Shown here: positions 1 to 6,478 of the stretch, piece by piece
Position numbering within the stretch: position 1 is the first letter of the stretch
How the letters are laid out: each line of letters begins with the position of its first letter
Source: Pseudomonadota bacterium
Lineage (GTDB): Bacteria; Pseudomonadota; Alphaproteobacteria; Rhodospirillales; Magnetospirillaceae
Direction of reading: 5' to 3'
DNA length: 6,478 nt
NCBI GenBank assembly: GCA_023437865.1
Contig: JAEZFE010000006.1
Coordinates: forward strand, 1 to 6,478
Position numbers and translations under genes: made by a program
The notes under the pieces: generated by a model
Databases searched by the model: none
Told to the model about the DNA's origin: nothing
The model's input: the letters and a program-made list of their open reading frames with translations, nothing else

Positions 1-1130
1 TGATGGGCGACAACATCCGCCTGTTCGCGCTGGTCACCAACACGCTGGCCAAGGACAAGGAGATCGAGGACAAGTGGCGCAATTACCCGCGCCCGCAATC
101 CTATCGCAACCTGTCCAATCAGGTCGAAGACGAGGTGGTTGACGCCCTGGTCGCTGCCGTGCGCGGCTGCTACGGCCAGCTCAGCCACCGCTATTATAAG
201 CTCAAGGCCAAGTGGTTCGGCGTCGATCAGCTCGATTACTGGGACCGCAACGCCCCGCTGCCCGACGACAGCGACCGTGTCTTCACCTGGGGGCAGGCGC
301 GTGATTCGGTGCTGGGCGCCTATGGCGAATTCAGCCCCGAGCTGGCATCGCTGGGCAAGCGCTTCTTCGACAGCAATTGGATCGACGCCCCCGTGCGTCC
401 CGGCAAGTCGCCCGGCGCCTTCGCCCATCCGACGGTGACCACCGCGCACCCCTATCTGCTGGTCAATTTCCTCGGCAAAAGCCGCGACGTCATGACCCTG
501 GCCCACGAGCTGGGCCACGGCGTACACCAATTGCTTGCCGCCAAGCAGGGCGGGCTGATGGCCGACACGCCGCTGACGCTGGCCGAGACCGCTTCGGTGT
601 TCGGCGAGATGCTGACCTTCCAGTCCATGCTGAAGGCCGAGACCGATCCCAAGCTGCGCCGTGCCATGCTGGCCGGCAAGGTCGAGGACATGCTCAACAC
701 CGTGGTGCGGCAGGTGGCGTTCTACCAGTTCGAGACCCTGGTCCACGATGAGCGCCGCCGCGGCGAATTGCCGCCCGAGCGCATCGGCGAGCTGTGGATG
801 AGCGTGCAGACCGACAGCCTCGGTCCGGCGCTGCGCTTCCACGACGAGTACAAGTGGTTCTGGACCTATATCCCCCACTTCATCCACTCGCCCTTCTACG
901 TCTACGCCTATGCCTTTGGCGATTGCCTGGTGAACTCGCTGTATTCGGTCTACCGCTCGGGGCAGGTGGCGGATTTCCCCGCCAAGTATCTGCAGATGCT
1001 GTCCGCCGGCGGTACCCTACGCCACAAGGAATTGCTGGCCCCGTTCGGCCTGGATGCCGGCGATCCGGCGTTCTGGCGCCAGGGCCTCGACGTGGTGGTG
1101 GGCTTCATCGACGAGCTGGAGGCGATGTAA
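1..1130 (+). CDS. pepF: Oligoendopeptidase F-like M3 family zinc metallopeptidase, 3' part (N-terminus outside window)
   Basis: This is a cytoplasmic metallopeptidase that would cut short peptides in peptide turnover. The frame is open from the left edge and ends in TAA at 1128-1130, giving 375 visible residues (numbered from the codon at 3). Family members are about 600 residues, so roughly the first 220-230 are missing. The Met codon at 3 is best read as internal, since no upstream sequence is available to support a start. The zinc site is HELGH at residues 168-172 (bases 504-518). The Glu in LAETAS (E195) is the expected third zinc ligand. Near the C-terminus, PHFIHSPFYVYAYAFG (291-306) is the His/Tyr-rich segment that in M3 peptidases lines the substrate cleft. 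All key catalytic residues that can be seen are present and nothing suggests decay. The M3 family call is very secure. The pepF subtype rests on overall resemblance. A terminator follows directly. Confidence 0.93.
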   Translation, partial: MGDNIRLFALVTNTLAKDKEIEDKWRNYPRPQSYRNLSNQVEDEVVDALVAAVRGCYGQLSHRYYKLKAKWFGVDQLDYWDRNAPLPDDSDRVFTWGQARDSVLGAYGEFSPELASLGKRFFDSNWIDAPVRPGKSPGAFAHPTVTTAHPYLLVNFLGKSRDVMTLAHELGHGVHQLLAAKQGGLMADTPLTLAETASVFGEMLTFQSMLKAETDPKLRRAMLAGKVEDMLNTVVRQVAFYQFETLVHDERRRGELPPERIGELWMSVQTDSLGPALRFHDEYKWFWTYIPHFIHSPFYVYAYAFGDCLVNSLYSVYRSGQVADFPAKYLQMLSAGGTLRHKELLAPFGLDAGDPAFWRQGLDVVVGFIDELEAM

Positions 1131-1138
1131 CCGCAATC

Positions 1139-1164
1139 AGCCCCCCGCGCTCGCGGGGGGCTTT
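1139..1164 (+). terminator. Intrinsic terminator after the oligoendopeptidase gene
   Basis: A perfect GC-rich inverted repeat starts 9 bases after the peptidase stop codon: GCCCCCCGC (1140-1148) pairs with GCGGGGGGC (1153-1161), with a GCTC loop. An additional A-T pair at 1139/1162 extends the stem, and TTT (1162-1164) follows. The T-run is short, but the stem is very stable. The minus-strand reading has no T-run on its 3' side, so the signal is oriented for + strand transcripts leaving the peptidase gene. Confidence 0.85.
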
Positions 1165-1173
1165 CCAACAGAT

Positions 1174-1178
1174 GGGGA
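1174..1178 (+). promoter_or_regulatory. Closely spaced Shine-Dalgarno of the ABC1 kinase gene
   Basis: GGGGA lies only 3 bases before the ATG at 1182, closer than the usual 5-9. It begins 10 bases after the terminator's T-run. It supports the 1182 start but may make a modest initiation site. Another ATG at 1172 is out of frame with the gene. Confidence 0.45.
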
Positions 1179-1181
1179 CCG

Positions 1182-2516
1182 ATGCCCGACGAACAGAACT
1201 CCCTCGGCGGACGGGTCAAGCGCTATGCCCAGGTGGGGGTAGCGGTGGGCGGGCTGGCGGCGCGGCTGGGGGCCGAGCGGGTGCTCGGCGTCCGCATGGA
1301 CCGCGAGCGCCATGCCGCCGATCTGACCGCCGCCCTGGGCGGGCTCAAGGGGCCGCTGATGAAGGTGGCGCAGATCCTGTCCACCATTCCCGATGCCATG
1401 CCGCGCGAATACACGCTGGAACTGGCCCAGTTGCAATCCAACGCGCCGCAGATGGGCTGGCCGTTCGTCAAGCGCCGCATGGCCGCCGAACTGGGCGCCG
1501 ATTGGCAGTCGCGCTTCACCGAATTCGGCCACGAGGCCGCCGCCGCTGCCTCGCTAGGCCAGGTGCACCGGGCGGTGGGACTGGACGGACACCGGCTCGC
1601 CTGCAAGCTCCAGTACCCGGACATGGCCAGCGTGGTCGAGGCCGATTTGCGCCAGCTCAAGGTCATCTTCGGCCTGTACGGCGCCTATGACCGCGCCATC
1701 GACACCTCCAACATCCACGAGGAAATTGCCGAGCGCCTGCGCGAGGAGCTGGATTACGAGCGGGAGGGGCGGCACATGACGCTCTATGGTCGCATGCTGG
1801 CCGAGGAGCCGGGCGTCCATGTGCCCGAGGTGGTGCCCGAACTCACCACCAAGCGCCTGCTGACCATGGGCTGGCTCGACGGCAAGCGCATCCTCAGCGT
1901 GGTCGACCAGCCCCCGGAGGTGCGCAACCAGGTCGCCATGAACATGTTCCACGCCTGGTATGTGCCGTTCTACAATTACGGCGTCATCCACGGCGACCCG
2001 CATTTGGGCAATTACACCGTCCGTGATGGCGACCATTCCATCAACCTGCTGGATTTCGACTGCATCCGAGTGTTCCCGCCGCGCATGGTCAAGGGCGTCA
2101 TCGACCTCTACCATGCCATCGACAGGGGCGACGAGGCCATGGCGGTGGCGGCCTACGAGACCTGGGGCTTTACCAATCTCACCAAGGAGGCGGTGGCGGT
2201 CCTCAACATCTGGGCCCGTTTCATCTATGCGCCGCTGCTGGAGAACCGGGCGCGTTCCATCGACGAGACCAATTCCGGCATGTATGGCCGCGAGGTCGCC
2301 GAAAAGGTCCACGGCGAGCTCAAGCGCATCGGTGGCGTGACCCCGCCCCGTGAATTCGTGCTGATGGACCGCGCCGCCATCGGCCTGGGTTCGGTGTTCC
2401 TGCACCTCAAGGCGGAGGTCAACTGGCACCGCCTGTTCCACAATCTGGTCGAGGATTTCGACGTCGACGCGATGGCCAAGCGGCAGGCAGAAGCGTTGGC
2501 CGTGGTAGGGCTTTAA
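1182..2516 (+). CDS. ABC1/AarF/UbiB-family atypical protein kinase-like protein
   Basis: This 444-residue protein belongs to the ABC1/ADCK/UbiB atypical kinase family, whose best-known members support ubiquinone biosynthesis. The family's signature order is visible. It has a KxxQ motif (KVAQ, 61-64, where the family has KxGQ) and an alanine-rich nucleotide loop replacing the kinase Gly-loop (AAAAAS, 119-124). The putative ATP-binding Lys is K142 in CKLQYP. An ExD motif is at E189-D191, the catalytic loop is HGDPHLGN (270-277, D272 and N277), and the metal-binding motif is LDFD (290-293, where DFG is usual). The C-terminus shows no hydrophobic segment, unlike E. coli UbiB with its two C-terminal membrane helices, so the protein is likely soluble or peripheral. 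The N-terminal stretch before KVAQ is basic and alanine/glycine-rich, as in relatives, which favours the ATG at 1182. The gene is co-directional with the peptidase but separated by a terminator, and its stop overlaps the convergent neighbour. The family is certain. A specific role in quinone synthesis is inference, so no symbol is given. Confidence 0.92.
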   Translation: MPDEQNSLGGRVKRYAQVGVAVGGLAARLGAERVLGVRMDRERHAADLTAALGGLKGPLMKVAQILSTIPDAMPREYTLELAQLQSNAPQMGWPFVKRRMAAELGADWQSRFTEFGHEAAAAASLGQVHRAVGLDGHRLACKLQYPDMASVVEADLRQLKVIFGLYGAYDRAIDTSNIHEEIAERLREELDYEREGRHMTLYGRMLAEEPGVHVPEVVPELTTKRLLTMGWLDGKRILSVVDQPPEVRNQVAMNMFHAWYVPFYNYGVIHGDPHLGNYTVRDGDHSINLLDFDCIRVFPPRMVKGVIDLYHAIDRGDEAMAVAAYETWGFTNLTKEAVAVLNIWARFIYAPLLENRARSIDETNSGMYGREVAEKVHGELKRIGGVTPPREFVLMDRAAIGLGSVFLHLKAEVNWHRLFHNLVEDFDVDAMAKRQAEALAVVGL

Positions 2517-3250
2517 CCCCCCGCTTTCCGCTCTGCCGGCAAGGCGCTGATCACCGTCGCCACCAAGAAGTTGTCGCTGACGATCCGGGCCGGAAGCTGG
2601 GTTGCCGGGTCCAGCAGGATGGTGAAGCTGGCGTCGTCCCACATCTCGCGGCTTTTCTTGCGGAAGCCGGCCAGCGGCTGGAACAGGATGGTGGCCTTGA
2701 TCCCCGACACCCGCCGGCCATTCACCTCTGCGCTGCCCGGACCGGTCACGGTGACCACGGCGTCGTAGCGGTTGCGGCCATCGAACACCGGCACGGTGAA
2801 GCGCTCGCCCGGTTTGCCGGCCAGCGCGCGGCGGCTGGCGGTGGTCAGGGCGGTCAGCGGGTCCATCGTGCCGGCCTTCATGGCCTCGGGCACCGGTTCA
2901 CGCGGCTCCTGCTTCTTCTTGGGCTCCAGGTCACGGGTTTCGTCGATCAGGGTGCGGGGCGGCTCGCCGTGGAAATCGACCGCCAGCACGGTTTCCGACT
3001 TCTTTGACCGGGCATGGGACTGGAAACGCTGCTGCTGAGCCTCGGCGTCGAGCGCGAAGGCCGACAAGCTTTCCAGCAGGCCGGTGGCGCGCACCGCCAT
3101 CTCGGCGTCGGGCCCGGCCTGGACCAGCTTGATCTCGGCGGCGCGGAAACCGCCCCAGAACACGTCGTAGCGCACCTCCACCGGCTCGGCGGCAAGGCTG
3201 GCCCCGATCCAGGCCAAGGCGCCCAGCAAACCGAGGACGGTGGTCCGCAT
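2513..3250 (-). CDS. Secreted DUF3108-domain protein
   Basis: This 245-residue protein begins with a Sec-type signal peptide: MRTT, a hydrophobic core at about residues 5-19, and likely cleavage near A20/A21 (SLA-A-EP). There is no lipobox cysteine, so it is probably a soluble periplasmic protein. The mature part resembles the DUF3108 family. It has the opening beta strand YDVFWGGFRAAEIKL (28-42), the DPLTAL motif (130-135), VFDGRNRYD (155-163), the PLAGFR segment (192-197) and a closing LP-ARIVSD strand (219-226). A charged stretch with KKKQEPREP (111-119) sits mid-protein and is probably a surface loop. The biochemical function of the family is unknown to me. A GAGGAG Shine-Dalgarno (plus-strand 3258-3263) is 7 bases upstream of the ATG and supports the start. 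The gene is convergent with the kinase gene and divergent from pntA. The domain call comes from motif recall, not a profile search. Confidence 0.85.
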   Translation of the reverse strand: MRTTVLGLLGALAWIGASLAAEPVEVRYDVFWGGFRAAEIKLVQAGPDAEMAVRATGLLESLSAFALDAEAQQQRFQSHARSKKSETVLAVDFHGEPPRTLIDETRDLEPKKKQEPREPVPEAMKAGTMDPLTALTTASRRALAGKPGERFTVPVFDGRNRYDAVVTVTGPGSAEVNGRRVSGIKATILFQPLAGFRKKSREMWDDASFTILLDPATQLPARIVSDNFLVATVISALPAERKAGG

Positions 3251-3273
3251 CCTTGCACTCCTCGCGCGCGTCG

Positions 3274-3287
3274 CTCTCTTCGGAGAG
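3274..3287. repeat. Small hairpin with TTCG loop in the DUF3108 5' leader region
   Basis: CTCTC (3274-3278) and GAGAG (3283-3287) form a perfect 5-bp stem around TTCG. Read on the plus strand this is the extra-stable C(UUCG)G tetraloop. On the minus strand, which is the DUF3108 transcript, the loop is CGAA and the hairpin sits about 24 bases before the start codon. No T-run follows on either strand, so it is not a good terminator. Confidence 0.3.
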
Positions 3288-3354
3288 ATGGTCCCCGCCT
3301 AAAGGAGTTGCCAGGGGGGGCAGGCCGCTTGGACGGAGAGCTGCGGCGTAATGG

Positions 3355-3369
3355 AAGGGAACCTCCCTT
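3355..3369. repeat. Short inverted repeat AAGGGA/TCCCTT
   Basis: AAGGGA (3355-3360) and TCCCTT (3364-3369) form a perfect 6-bp stem with a 3-base ACC loop, in the middle of the divergent region. It could be a small RNA hairpin or a chance match. No T-run follows. Confidence 0.25.
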
Positions 3370-3588
3370 ACCCCACCCGTCAGGGCAGGGTGACTTCGAC
3401 CCCTGTCAACTACCCAGACGTCATAAGGCCTACGATGTCCTCGCCAGCACCGTCAGACTGGTGTAAGTCGGTTGCCATGGTGCGTTGCACAATGTTGGTA
3501 GCGGATCGGCGAGGGTGGGGCGAAATAAAAGGGAAGGACCGCCGGCCCGCACAGGTGTAAAGTTTCGCAAATAGCCTTGGCGACGAAA

Positions 3589-3642
3589 CGTGCCACGGCA
3601 TCGGATTTATCTAATGTACTGTGAACCCGTCACTGGCACGGG
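3589..3642. repeat. Overlapping, mutually exclusive inverted repeats upstream of pntA
   Basis: CGTGCCA (3589-3595) and TGGCACG (3634-3640) are perfect 7-bp inverted arms enclosing an AT-rich 38-base stretch. The right arm also takes part in a local hairpin, CCCGT (3626-3630) with ACGGG (3638-3642). The long and short stems therefore compete for the same bases. The element ends 93 bases before the pntA start. It could be an operator-like site, leader RNA structure, or chance. The sequence does not decide between these. Confidence 0.3.
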
Positions 3643-3725
3643 AACAACGAAGAAGGCCAGACCGGAAAGCGGCGCGTCGGCAAGGTGCGGTTTGCGGGTC
3701 CGGGTTTCGGCTTTCAGATAAGAAC

Positions 3726-3730
3726 AGGAG
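3726..3730 (+). promoter_or_regulatory. Shine-Dalgarno that fixes the pntA start
   Basis: AGGAG lies 5 bases before the ATG at 3736. It favours this start over an in-frame GTG at 3685, which would add 17 residues before the conserved N-terminus. Confidence 0.8.
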
Positions 3731-3735
3731 AAGCC

Positions 3736-5322
3736 ATGTCTTTGAGGATTGGTGTTCCCAAGGAAACCTTCGCCGGCGAGAAGAGGGTGGCGACCGTCCC
3801 CGATGTCGTCGAGAAGCCGATTAAGCTGGGCTTCTCGGTCACGGTCGAGTCCGGTGCCGGAAACGCGGCTAACTTCGACGACGACACTTATGTGGCCGTC
3901 GGTGCCGCCATCGCCCAGGACGCTTCCGCGCTCTATGCCGCCGTCGACGTGGTCTTCAAGGTCCGCGCCCCCTCGCTGGAGGAAGTGGCGCAGATGAAGG
4001 AAGGCACCATCCTCATCAGCTTCATCTGGCCCGCCCAGAACCCCGAGCTGATGAACGCGCTGGCAGCACGCAAGCTCACCGTGCTGGCCATGGATTCGCT
4101 GCCGCGCCAGCTCAGCCGCGCCCAGAAGATGGACGCGCTGACCTCGATGGCGGGCATCACCGGCTATCGCGCCGTCATCGAGGCCGCCAATCAATTCGGC
4201 CGCTTCTTCAATGGCCAGATTACCGCCGCGGGCAAGATCCCGCCGGCCAAGGTGTTCGTCGCCGGTGCCGGCGTCGCCGGCCTGGCGGCTCTGGGCACCG
4301 CCGTCAGCCTGGGCGCTATCGTGCGCGCCAACGACACCCGCGCCGAGGTGGCCGACCAGGTCAAGTCCATGGGCGCCGAGTTCGTCAAGGTGGACTACGA
4401 GGAAGAGGGTTCGGGCGGCGGCGGCTACGCCAAGGTGATGAGCGAGGGCTTCCAGGCCGCCCAGCGCGAGATGTACGCGCAGCAGGCGCGCGAGGTGGAC
4501 ATCATCATCACCACCGCGCTGATCCCCGGCAAGCCGGCGCCCAAGCTGATCACCGCCGACATGGTCAAGTCCATGAAGCCGGGCAGCGTCATCGTCGATC
4601 TGGCGGCCGAGCAGGGCGGCAATTGCGAGCTGACCGAGCCAAACCAGGTGGTGGTCAAGCACGGCGTCACCATTGTCGGCTACACCGACTTTCCGTCGCG
4701 CCTGTCCAAGCAATCGTCGACCCTTTACGCCACCAACCTGCTGCGCCTGACCGAAGAGCTGTGCAAGACCAAGGACGGCATCATCGACGTCAACATGGAT
4801 GACGACGCCATCCGCGGCCTCACCATTGTCAAGGATGGCGGGATCACCTGGCCGCCGCCGGCCCTGAAGCTGCCGCCGCCGCCGGCGCCCAAGGCCGCCG
4901 CTCCGGTGCCCGAGAAGACGTCGGGCGGCCACGGCCATGGCGCGGGCCAGCCCATGAGCGCCAAGGCCTTGGCCATCACGTTCGGCATCGGCGCCCTGGC
5001 CTTCTGGTTCGTCGGCGCCAACGCCCCCGAAGCTTTCCTGGGCCATTTCACCGTCTTTGTCCTGGCCTGCTTCGTGGGCTACATGGTGGTGTGGAACGTC
5101 ACCCCGGCCCTGCATACTCCGCTGATGAGCGTGACTAACGCCATCTCGTCGATCATCGTCATCGGCGCCCTGGTCCAGATCTCTCCGCCCTTGGGCGAGG
5201 GTGTCTCCAGGCCCGGATTCTGGATCGGCCTTCTGGCTTTCCTCAGCATCATCCTGACCTCGATCAACATGTTCGGTGGCTTTGCCGTCACCAAGCGCAT
5301 GTTGGCGATGTTCCGCAAGTAG
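3736..5322 (+). CDS. pntA: NAD(P) transhydrogenase subunit alpha, fused NAD(H) domain and membrane domain
   Basis: This is the alpha subunit of the inner-membrane proton-translocating transhydrogenase, which couples proton entry to hydride transfer from NADH to NADP+. It has 528 residues, slightly longer than E. coli PntA (510). Domain I (about 1-370) opens with [10 protein letters not shown] and carries the nucleotide-site loop [11 protein letters not shown] (123-133). It also has the Rossmann motif GAGVAG (177-182), D200 at the end of the next strand as the expected ribose-binding acid, and the mobile-loop segment around YAKVMSEGF (231-239) and LIPGKPAPK (262-270). A Pro/Ala-rich linker (about 372-396) with a GGHGHGAG tail (397-404) leads to the membrane domain. 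That domain has four hydrophobic helices near 410-427, 434-456, 466-482 and 494-514, with the family segment [13 protein letters not shown] (460-472). The ATG at 3736 is chosen for its AGGAG site and because the family begins at this point. pntB follows after 11 bases, so the two are surely co-transcribed. In Rhodospirillum rubrum this subunit is split into PntAA and PntAB, whereas here it is one chain. Confidence 0.97.
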   Translation: MSLRIGVPKETFAGEKRVATVPDVVEKPIKLGFSVTVESGAGNAANFDDDTYVAVGAAIAQDASALYAAVDVVFKVRAPSLEEVAQMKEGTILISFIWPAQNPELMNALAARKLTVLAMDSLPRQLSRAQKMDALTSMAGITGYRAVIEAANQFGRFFNGQITAAGKIPPAKVFVAGAGVAGLAALGTAVSLGAIVRANDTRAEVADQVKSMGAEFVKVDYEEEGSGGGGYAKVMSEGFQAAQREMYAQQAREVDIIITTALIPGKPAPKLITADMVKSMKPGSVIVDLAAEQGGNCELTEPNQVVVKHGVTIVGYTDFPSRLSKQSSTLYATNLLRLTEELCKTKDGIIDVNMDDDAIRGLTIVKDGGITWPPPALKLPPPPAPKAAAPVPEKTSGGHGHGAGQPMSAKALAITFGIGALAFWFVGANAPEAFLGHFTVFVLACFVGYMVVWNVTPALHTPLMSVTNAISSIIVIGALVQISPPLGEGVSRPGFWIGLLAFLSIILTSINMFGGFAVTKRMLAMFRK

Positions 5323-5333
5323 AAGGGGGCACC

Positions 5334-6478
5334 ATGTCCTTCGGTCTCGTTACCGTTTCCTATATCGGTGCCGCCATCCTGTTCATCCTGAGCCTGGGCG
5401 GTCTGTCGAACCCTGAAACGTCGCGGCGCGGCAACGTGCTGGGCATGATCGGCATGGGGTTGGCGGTCGCCGCCACCGTGTTCGGCCCGCAGGTCACCTG
5501 GGGCGGCGTGGCGTGGATTGTCATTGCCATGGCGATCGGCGCTTCGGTCGGCCTTTATGCCGCCCGCACCGTGCAGATGACCCAGATGCCCGAGCTGGTC
5601 GCGCTGATGCACTCGCTGGTCGGCATGGCAGCCTGCCTGGTGGGCTTCGCCTCCTACGCCGATACCGCCCACACCTTCGTCGGCGCCGAAAAGACCATCC
5701 ACGACGTCGAGATCTATATCGGTATCCTCATCGGTGCGGTGACCTTCTCGGGCTCGCTGGTCGCCTTCGGCAAGCTGTCCGCCAAGATCGGCGGCAAGCC
5801 GCTGCTGCTGCCGGCGCGTCACTGGCTCAATCTGGCGGGCCTGCTGGTGGTGATCTATTTCGGCAAGGTCTTCCTGGGCGCCGAGAGCGCCTGGACGGGC
5901 GGCTTTGCCCTGGTGGTGATGACCCTGATCGCCCTGGCCTTCGGCGTGCACATGGTGATGGCCATCGGCGGCGCCGACATGCCGGTCGTGGTGTCCATGC
6001 TCAACAGCTATTCCGGCTGGGCGGCGGCGGCTACCGGCTTCATGCTCAGCAATGACCTGCTGATCGTCACCGGCGCATTGGTGGGCTCGTCGGGTGCCAT
6101 CCTGTCGTACATCATGTGCCGGGCCATGAACCGCAACTTCGTCAGCGTCATTGCCGGCGGCTTCGGCACCGGCGGCGGCGCCCCGGCGGTCTCGGGCGAG
6201 GCTGGGCCAGCCGGTGAGGTCAGCCCGATCAGCGCGGTCGAAACTGCCGAGCTGCTGAAGGATGCCAAGAACGTCGTCATCGTCCCCGGCTACGGCATGG
6301 CGGTTGCGCAGGCCCAGCACACGGTCTACGAGATCACCCGCCACCTGCGCGAGAAGGGCGTCAACGTCCGGTTCGGTATCCACCCGGTGGCGGGCCGCAT
6401 GCCCGGCCACATGAACGTGCTGCTGGCCGAGGCCAAGGTGCCCTACGACATCGTCATGGAGATGGACGAGATCAACGA
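5334..6478 (+). CDS. pntB: NAD(P) transhydrogenase subunit beta, 5' part (C-terminus outside window)
   Basis: This is the beta subunit partner of PntA, carrying most of the proton channel and the NADP(H) site. The frame is open from the ATG at 5334 to the window edge. It gives 381 residues of an expected 460 or so, hence about 80 are missing. AAGGGGG (5323-5329) is the ribosome site. The membrane domain shows about nine hydrophobic helices within residues 5-262. The polar residues implicated in proton movement in E. coli are in place at an offset of two: H93 in MHSLVG (E. coli H91), D215 in GGADMP (D213) and N224 in MLNSYSGW (N222). A Gly/Ala-rich hinge (about 275-295) joins domain III, whose NADP-binding motif [10 protein letters not shown] is at 319-328. 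[18 protein letters not shown] follows at 350-367. The visible part ends at the conserved MDEIN. Nothing appears disrupted. The stop codon and any terminator lie beyond the window. Confidence 0.97.
   Translation, partial: MSFGLVTVSYIGAAILFILSLGGLSNPETSRRGNVLGMIGMGLAVAATVFGPQVTWGGVAWIVIAMAIGASVGLYAARTVQMTQMPELVALMHSLVGMAACLVGFASYADTAHTFVGAEKTIHDVEIYIGILIGAVTFSGSLVAFGKLSAKIGGKPLLLPARHWLNLAGLLVVIYFGKVFLGAESAWTGGFALVVMTLIALAFGVHMVMAIGGADMPVVVSMLNSYSGWAAAATGFMLSNDLLIVTGALVGSSGAILSYIMCRAMNRNFVSVIAGGFGTGGGAPAVSGEAGPAGEVSPISAVETAELLKDAKNVVIVPGYGMAVAQAQHTVYEITRHLREKGVNVRFGIHPVAGRMPGHMNVLLAEAKVPYDIVMEMDEIN

Larger units (their letters stand above)
3251..3735. other. Divergent intergenic region between the DUF3108 gene and pntA
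   Basis: These 485 bases hold the 5' regions of both flanking genes. No convincing protein gene is seen: the short frames here lack a good ribosome site and recognisable motifs. No tRNA or known riboswitch was recognised. Base composition drops locally in AT-rich patches (3521-3530, 3556-3575, 3601-3617), the likeliest places for the pntA promoter. However, I could not pair any of them with a good -35 box at proper spacing. A perfect TTGACA reads on the minus strand at 3404-3409, but no credible -10 lies 16-18 bases downstream. Several short inverted repeats are listed separately. Confidence 0.7.

Noticed and set aside
794..1690. A 298-codon plus-strand frame across the peptidase-kinase junction
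   Set aside because: It is Arg/Gly/Pro/Ala-rich, overlaps two well-supported genes in another frame and runs through the terminator.
1554..2642. A 362-codon open frame on the minus strand across the kinase gene and the 3' end of the DUF3108 gene
   Set aside because: It crosses two supported genes and shows no recognisable motif, so it is an antisense shadow.
3404..3409. A perfect TTGACA (-35-like) on the minus strand, pointing towards the DUF3108 gene
   Set aside because: The hexamer 17 bases downstream is GC-rich (GCCCTG), so no acceptable -10 pairs with it. A single hexamer match is not enough.
3351..3560. A possible 69-residue small protein on the plus strand in the divergent region
   Set aside because: A GGAGAG lies about 11 bases upstream, but the spacing is poor and the product has no recognisable feature. 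The start also falls beside an inverted repeat.
3410..3601. A possible 63-residue small protein on the minus strand in the divergent region
   Set aside because: There is no Shine-Dalgarno before its ATG, and no signal peptide or motif.
3634..3649. A TGGCACG resembling the -24 half of a sigma-54 promoter upstream of pntA
   Set aside because: The matching GC of the -12 element is absent at the required distance, so it is not a sigma-54 promoter.
3685..3735. An in-frame GTG that would extend PntA by 17 residues
   Set aside because: The family N-terminus begins at the ATG at 3736, which has its own well-placed AGGAG. The extra residues look like untranslated leader.
3607..5115. A 502-codon open frame on the minus strand opposite pntA
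   Set aside because: It is antisense to an unmistakable pntA. Its product is a His/Asp/Gly/Arg-rich mix with no domain or hydrophobic pattern, typical of the mirror frame of a GC-rich gene.
5079..6410. A 443-codon open frame on the minus strand opposite pntB
   Set aside because: It mirrors pntB and has the same low-complexity His/Asp/Gly composition. It is a codon-usage artefact.

Overview
This GC-rich window, with strong use of G/C-ending codons, looks like chromosomal DNA from an alphaproteobacterium, most likely of the Rhodospirillales (Magnetospirillum-like). That assignment rests on the overall look of the proteins and on gene content recalled from memory, not on a search. No mobile element, CRISPR array, tRNA or rRNA was seen. 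The window reads as ordinary housekeeping chromosome, and I found no convincing previously undescribed system.

Left part (1-2516, + strand): the 3' two-thirds of an M3-family oligoendopeptidase F gene with its HELGH zinc site. It is followed at once by a strong intrinsic terminator, and then by a complete ABC1/AarF/UbiB-family atypical kinase gene. Middle (2513-3250, - strand): a secreted DUF3108 protein, convergent with the kinase gene. The two stop codons interlock in one TTAA tetranucleotide. Then comes a 485-bp divergent intergenic region (3251-3735) with several small inverted repeats but no clear promoter match.

Right part (3736-6478, + strand): the proton-translocating nicotinamide nucleotide transhydrogenase operon. 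pntA is complete and encodes a fused alpha subunit (NAD(H) domain plus four membrane helices, the E. coli layout). pntB follows after 11 bp and is cut by the window edge within its NADP(H) domain. Together the two subunits form the membrane enzyme that uses the proton-motive force to reduce NADP+ with NADH.

The transhydrogenase pair is a clear functional unit. The peptidase, kinase and DUF3108 genes have no obvious pathway link to it or to one another. The points most worth a second look are the non-consensus residues in the kinase motifs (KVAQ, LDFD), the apparent one-residue insertion in the PntA nucleotide-site loop, the fused PntA architecture, the terminator squeezed between two co-directional genes, and the TTAA stop overlap.
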